Notes under the pieces: model-generated
What the model was told of the DNA's origin: nothing
The model's input: only the letters and a program-made list of their open reading frames with translations
Database searches by the model: none
Translations under genes and position numbers: made by a program
Shown here: piece by piece, positions 58,172-64,000 of the stretch
Layout of the letters: every line of letters starts with the position of its first letter
How positions within the stretch are numbered: the stretch's first letter is position 1
Assembly: GCA_011317545.1 (NCBI GenBank)
Contig: WUJK01000008.1
Coordinates: 744,001-808,000, forward strand
Direction: 5' to 3'
Origin: Coniella vitis
Taxonomy: Eukaryota > Ascomycota > Sordariomycetes > Diaporthales > Schizoparmaceae
Length of the DNA stretch: 64,000 nucleotides

Positions 58172-59674
58172 GGTTACAGCTGGTACGAATGACTGATCGC
58201 AATGGATGGAGTGTACAAGATCGATATGTGTGGGTTAGGGAAGATGCAGGTCCGCTGGTACTGGTAGCCAGTCACAAGGTTCTTTGAGATTTCTTCTTCA
58301 GGCTGAGCCAGTAGTGATGGAAATGTGGTCGGGAACGGAGTCGTCGGAATGGAGTGCGAGGAGTAAGCTAAGTAGCGTTGCGTAACGGGCTGGGCGCTGC
58401 GCGTATCAAGTGGCGAGTAGCAGCTTGGTGGTGTGTGGCTCAGTTGTCGCGCCGATGCTTCATCCAGGTTTGGCAGCCTCTCCTTGGGCCTCGGTTGCGA
58501 AAGGTGCGACTCGTGCGATGGGTTCAGATAAACACACCTCGTGCAGCTGAAAAGCGGATGCTGGTGGTCGTGTGTAGGGAGGTGGTGCTGCTCGAGATTG
58601 ATAGGAGAGGGTGCAGATGGAAATGCGAAGAGAGCGGCGGCCTGTCAGGGGTTGGTTGATGGGAAAGAGAGAACGGAGGTCTGGACAAAGCAGCTGGACG
58701 GCTCGGTTTCGAGCAGTATGGGATGGGTTGCCCAGCGGGAAATTGGGAGCCGGTGGTTCGCGCCCAAAAAGATCACTCAGGTCCTGGAATTGCCGCAGCT
58801 ATTACGCATAGTACCACGGCCACTTTCGCACGGATGCAGGCTGCTGGATGCTCTGGCCAGGCTGCGCTGCGTGTTGTGTTTGGGAGACAGTGTGCGCAAG
58901 GCTTGGCTTGACTTGGGATGGGCTCAAGAGATGCGGTTATGTCGACCGGGTCGTGGTACAGAGCGAGAAAGTTTTGAGATGGTCTGGATGGCTTGAGAGC
59001 AACCTTGGAAGCCAGAGGACGGAGGGCCTGTTGGATTACACGAGTTGGAAGTGCGCCTGCCTGGACCGCTTGCAGTACATAGTACCATAGTACTGCCAGG
59101 CACCACTGCAATCAGCGCGCAATGTAGGTACTCCTGGTACTCCATGTAGGATAGTGGAGCAGAATCCACTAGCGTCGCTACATTTCAGGGTTGCAGGACT
59201 GACATCATTCTAGGCCTTTGCCCTGAACCGCTGCTTGTCAGCCCAATGCTCTCTGCCAGTGGTTGCAGCCTTTCTGGTGCATCAACGAGAGTTTACAAAG
59301 TACAGTCTTGATAGGGCGTTGGTTTGACCGCAGATTCAAGCAGAAGGCGACCTGTGACCAATAATCAAAATTGGAGTCCTAGAAAACCCAAGGGTCCCTA
59401 TATGGCAAATCACGATTGAACAAATGTGTGGTAGTATAGAAAATGACTCTTGATTAGCTTCTGACGACCAACCGCGCACCCAATCTTGATGGTATCTTTC
59501 GCCCGTGAACGTGTTCCTTTGGTACCACTGCATATGGACTGGGAAGGAAAGCAAAAATAAAAATGTCCGACGCCTTGCTAGCAAATTCACCAATGGAATC
59601 AACAGACCGCCAGTCCTCCCCACCTTACTAAACCATTCTTCCTCTGACTGCTTAAGCCGTTGGCCGTGTACGCT
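58172..59674. other. Non-coding interval between epsin and the MYST acetyltransferase gene
   Basis: About 1.5 kb with the epsin promoter and the 3' region of the acetyltransferase gene. A motif cluster at 59074-59094 (TACATAGTACCATAGTAC) belongs to the dispersed family. No supported gene. Confidence 0.5.
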
Positions 59675-62600
59675 TTACCCCTCCACAGCCTCCATATCCT
59701 GCATCTCAACGTCCTCGTCGGCAGCTTCACCATCCTCAGCATCTTCGGTGCTGCTACTGCTCCTAGGCGAGGCTCTACCTGTGCCATTTACCTTGATGGG
59801 GCTGTCAGCATCCGACAGTGAAAGTGCAGCCTCCTCTTGCATGGCGTCCATATCGGCGTCCTCTATAGGCTCAAATACTGGTTCCATGGTCCCAGAAGTC
59901 CCGCGATGTCGGTCAAGCCATGAGGGTGGGAGACCAGGACCACTGTCCGCATTACCATAGTCGCTCTTCTTGGTTCCCTTTGGCCATCGTCCAGGTCCTC
60001 GGCCTGTACCGCCTGGTTTCCGGTTGCGGGACCCACTATTCCGGGCCTTGGATCTTGTTGCAGGACGAGCGGCTGGACGTCTCGGCTTGGGACGCGAACC
60101 GCTAAAGGTTCGCGACACTGAGGGTCTTGCAACGGAAGCACGATGGGTGGCGCGACGACCTCCATGAGCTGGAGGAAAAACGACAAAACGCGTTGGAGGG
60201 ATGTCGTCGTAGAGTGCAGTCCATGAGTTTTCCTTGTCCTCTTCAGAAACGTCCTTCCCACGCTCTTGCAGAGATTCCTCTTCGGCCACATTGTCCGGTT
60301 CAATTGTATCCTCTATGTCCTGAGGCTCTGTGCTTTCTGCAGCTTCTGCCGTTTCTGCGACCTCTGTAGAAGCTGCGGCAGCTGGCGGTAACTCGTGCAA
60401 GACTTGGTTGTTGTCGGTACTGATCTCATTTTCCTCAGTTGACTTAAGGATGGGCGCCTCAGCGACCGCTGCTTCCTCAGTCTCGGGAGCCTCGACGCTG
60501 GTCTCATAGGATACCTGCACAGTTTCACCATCACCCTCCACAACCTCAGCCATCACAACGTCTGAACCCTTCGGCTCATCATCTTCTTCCCTAGGAGCGA
60601 TGGCATGTATAGCAGGCGCAAGTTCAAAGTTTGTAGCATTGCTGCGACCCATAACATATGGGGTCCATGTAAGGGCGCCAGGGTCCAATTGAACATATTG
60701 CTTCGACTCCCACTTCGCAACGTATTCTTTACAAAACTCAATGTCGACTCTGAAGGCATACAGCTGGGTTTGCGGGTCGCGAACCAGGCACCTCAGTCCT
60801 TCCAATGCCGAGATCACATCGTCCGCGGTCATACCCGTGTCGTCAGAAATCTGTCTGATACTCAGCCCCCTTTTCTCACGTCTGTCTTCGACGACGTGAG
60901 CAAGTAGATAGCGGCACATGACCAACCTCCAATAATTCCGGTACGACACGAGACCCATATCGGACAGCGGCTTTTCGGGTGATCCACATTTACCTTCAAC
61001 CCGTGTAAGGAGGTAAGAAAAGTCTATGAGAAGGTTACCGTATCCTTTCCGCTGATGTATGGGGAGCGTCAAGATGCATGAGACATTGTTTTGACTGCTT
61101 GCTCTCTTTTCTTTCGAAAAGTAACCCACAAAATGGTATCCAAGATCGTCATACTCGCACAGTACATAGAACAGGAAAGGTTCCACATCGTAATAAAGTG
61201 TCTTGGAGCCCAGAAACAACTTTGCCAACAAACAAAGGTTTTGGCAGTAGACTGGATTCTTGCGACCATCCACCTCGAAGACGGAGATGGACCCGCTCCG
61301 GTAGATTTCGTCGCCTGGGGGATGCTTTGCTGGACACTTGAGTTTATGACGCCAAGCCACATAGTCTGAGTTCATGTACTTCAGACAAAACTCGCAAATG
61401 AAAAGCACTCGATTACGACTGTACTCTTCAGGATACGGTGCCGCATACCAAGTATCGATTTCCCAGCCGCCAAATTCGATGCATTCAATTTGACTTGCCG
61501 GGCCGGCCGACTTTTTCGATTTGCGTACTGGAACTTCCACCTCAGCCTGCATCTGCAAGAGCCGTTCTTTCCAGTCCTCTTCGGCCTTTTGTTTGGCTTC
61601 GTCGAAACGACGGCGATCCTCGGTCAAAGGCAAGGTTTTGGAAGTATCTGCTTCGCTTTCGGTAAGAATGCCGCCATAAGGTTTGCTCTTATCATCCATG
61701 TCTTTGTCAAAGAACGAGTAGAAAGGCTGTGATACACTTGAAGGAAACGATGCAAGCGGAGGTGTTGCAGCGTGTCTGCCACCTCGCCCAGCAACAGCTC
61801 TTGCTGATCTTCCACCAGCCGTACGCCGGCCATTGCGCTTTTGCGATTTAGGCTGCTTTGAGAGAATCTTCTTCAAATCTGCAGGGGCGGCGCGGAATTT
61901 AATGATGAGTTTGGACCGCGTCTTTTTGACGATAGCTACCATTTTGTTCGTCTTGTTTGTTGGAATCTTCAAGCGCAACGACCGAGCCGACCGTGGTCGG
62001 CTTTCCTCGTCAGCGACATTTGATAGAACCGCACCATCGACGCTATGGCTGTCATCCGCGCCTTTCTGTCGCTTTCGGAGATTCGAGATGATTTCGTCGT
62101 CTGCAATGGATGATGTCTTGCGTTTCCTGAGCACGCGGGATCCGTCCATAGGATCATCGTCGAGCACAAGCTGATTGAACATCGAGTGTGAATCAGGCTT
62201 GACCGCGCCTCTTTGAGATGGCAAAAGGTCTCTAGCAAGTTTTGGAGCCGTAGCTCTTCGAGTTGCGGGCGGTGAGTTGGCGTTGATGATGCCCTTGAGG
62301 TCTAGGCCATCTTCATGGTCGTCGATGTCTTCTTCGTCTTCATCTCCATCTTCTGATTCAACTTTTGAATCACTTGCGCACTCAGGACACATCCATGACT
62401 TTAAGCCTGCATTGGAAGTTAGCCAGGAGATAACCTGCAACTGAGACTCTGTTGACTTACCCTGCTTGCTACTCAAAGCTTTATGATCGCGAGCACACTC
62501 CTGGTGGGCTGCAGATGTGTTAGCACAAGACACCCAGAAGCAAGAGATATTGGATCCTACTAACCATTCTCTTCGCAGGCCGAACAAGACAAGAAGCCTG

Positions 62601-63267
62601 CAGATTCTTCGTGTGGGTCATTTTCTTCGTCTTGCTTGCAGAACATGCAGATGGCAGCCGGTTCAGCTTCTGATTCATCACCGTCGTCTTCTTCTGCATT
62701 TTCGGGGTCCTCCTCCCAATCCGCCTCGCCTTCTGAGGCAGCTCCGCTCTCCGCGTGATACGACTCGCCCTCGCTTGCTTCACTCGCTTCGCTCTCCTCG
62801 CCATCTTCGTCATCAGTCTCGCCAGGTCTGAGCTTGACCGCACCGACACCCTCCTCTTCATCTTCTTCTTCATCGTCGCTTTGATCGGGCGCATCTTTGG
62901 CTTCGGCGGTTACTTCGTGGCTATCGTGGCCGGAATCATCTTCTACATCCTCAAAATTGTCGTCATCATCCGCTTCTGCATCCTGCTCGCTGCTCTCTTC
63001 CGACCCAGACTCTTCTTGGCTCTCAGCGGCCTGATCCTCATCATGTCCCGCCACTTCGTCTACGTCTTCGCCCGGCGCATCAGGATCGTCTTCGCCAGGC
63101 GCATCTTCCTCCTCTCCGCCGTATTCCTCCTCTTTGCCGTCTCCCTCAATGTCATCTTCACCTGGCGCATCTTCGTTAGAATCGTAACCTAGGTTCTCTT
63201 CGCTCTCGCGAACACTTTGCTGGAGCTGTTCCTCCATGAGCTGCTGAGCTACCGATAGCGCACCCAT
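59675..63267 (-). CDS. sas3: MYST histone acetyltransferase, Sas3/Mst2-like, with N-terminal PHD finger
   Basis: Nuclear acetyltransferase, probably for histone H3 in a NuA3-like complex. Exons 63267-62565, 62508-62461 (48 nt) and 62406-59675 give 1,160 residues. The N-terminal ~200 residues are strongly acidic. A PHD finger follows with all eight ligands: CMFC, CSAC, then from the 48-nt exon HQEC, and CPEC from exon 3. The MYST domain has the C2HC finger (C588-EF-C591, then H and C in WRHKLKCPAKH), the acetyl-CoA loop QRKGYG (from 702) and catalytic Glu728 in SPEKPLSD. A long disordered C-terminal tail contains acidic and Arg/Gly/Pro-rich parts. Esa1-type identity is unlikely because no chromodomain is present. 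The frame from 62587 reads through intron 2 but lacks HQEC in the correct place, so splicing is preferred. Confidence 0.94.
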
Positions 63268-64000
63268 GGCCGAAATGCGCGATAGTCAGATCCGTCACAG
63301 TCCGAAGATCTTTTGAGCCAGGCTCTTTGGGCGTTCGCAAATAGGAATCTTTTGACAGCCGCCTCTTGCACCACTCTCGTTCAAGGGGCAAAGAGGCAGG
63401 GGCTGGAGCCCTACGTCATTCCCAATGGTCTCTTCGCACCCAAAAACTGCATGTATTGTAGTTGCTTTGTTCGTTGGTCTATCAACTGGCACTTCGCGGA
63501 TCGTCGCTGCGCGCGCGCATGAATCGTAGCTCTAGAGCCAGCTTGCAGGGGGTAGTTGCGCTTTGGGTGGAACGTGCTTCTTGAAGGCAAGATGCTCTCG
63601 AAATGAGTAGATGGAAGCAGGCTTCGCGTATGAAGAGGAATTACGCGTGGGGATGGGATGCAGATAGCACAGGTAAACGAGCGTCGGTCGAGAATGTAGT
63701 GCTTATCCACATTGGAACGAGCAGTTGCTTGTGAAATCTAGGGTCCCGATGTTCTTTCATGAAAGTTGGAGCTCGCGGGAATGCTTACGTAACTCCAGAG
63801 TCGGTCGCTGCCGGCCCAAAGCGGGATTGCTTCTGACTTCATCTAACCACCACCAACGTGCCGAAAGTTATTCTCAATCGCAATATTGCTCTCAAATCAC
63901 ACAACACCATAAGTAAGCATGTGCATACCAAATTCTTGACCTGTGGCTCAAGCTAATTGATCGCTTAGTATCCCGATCAAGTCCGAATCACAATGCCTGT
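63268..64000. other. Non-coding end of window
   Basis: Presumed promoter of the MYST gene and further sequence to the window edge. No start of another gene could be supported. Confidence 0.4.

Noticed and set aside
62755..63192. Hydrophobic plus-strand frame opposite the acidic start of sas3
   Set aside because: Antisense of Asp/Glu codons gives Phe/Leu/Val/Ile-rich translations automatically; no independent evidence of a gene.

Overview
This is a stretch of nuclear chromosome from a filamentous ascomycete (Pezizomycotina). Sordariomycetes, possibly Hypocreales, is my best guess from protein flavour, but it is not proven. The evidence is short spliceosomal introns (mostly 50-130 nt, with GT...AG ends and CTAAC/CTGAC branch sites), an alpha-1,3-glucan synthase, a PDR-type ABC transporter and GC-rich exons separated by 0.5-4.6 kb of non-coding DNA. 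No rRNA, tRNA, CRISPR array or intact transposon was recognised.

Layout. 1-6.9 kb holds a cell-wall alpha-glucan pair: the 5' end of alpha-1,3-glucan synthase (minus, cut by the window edge) diverging over 3.9 kb from a GPI-anchored AmyD/AgtA-type alpha-amylase. 8.7-18.9 kb holds an Ohr/OsmC peroxidase, a coiled-coil protein of unknown function, a 66-residue protein, a Vip1-type RRM protein, the CK2 regulatory subunit, and a JmjC/cupin protein with a probable mitochondrial leader. 18.9-23.5 kb is non-coding and rich in a TACATAGTA motif. 23.5-28.3 kb is a full-length PDR transporter. 30.5-32.2 kb is a secreted protein of unknown function. 34.9-39.9 kb carries ATP-type PEP carboxykinase converging on Ubc8, the E2 of the GID ubiquitin ligase that in yeast removes gluconeogenic enzymes. 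41.9-43.8 kb has ketopantoate hydroxymethyltransferase converging on Atg12. 44.9-63.3 kb is a run of minus-strand nuclear and trafficking genes: Dbf4, the Nup98-96 precursor, epsin, and a Sas3-like MYST acetyltransferase with a complete PHD finger.

Most notable observation. The Ubc8 gene (39910-38601, minus) gives an unbroken, family-like protein only if it contains a 3-nt exon (39706-39704) and a single-nucleotide exon (39532), after an 8-nt exon. Codon 29 (ATG) would then be built from three exons. Each tiny exon is flanked by a plausible acceptor and donor. The DNA alone cannot prove this; RNA reads would.

Other structure. A 9-mer TACATAGTA/TACTATGTA occurs about 25 times by my eye count, all outside genes (about 0.5 expected for random sequence). 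The palindrome TACCTAGGTA occurs six times, also non-coding. A roughly 25-bp element is repeated three times just downstream of the PEPCK gene, followed by an AT-rich island. All exon boundaries were derived by hand from reading frame and splice consensus; none is confirmed by transcripts.
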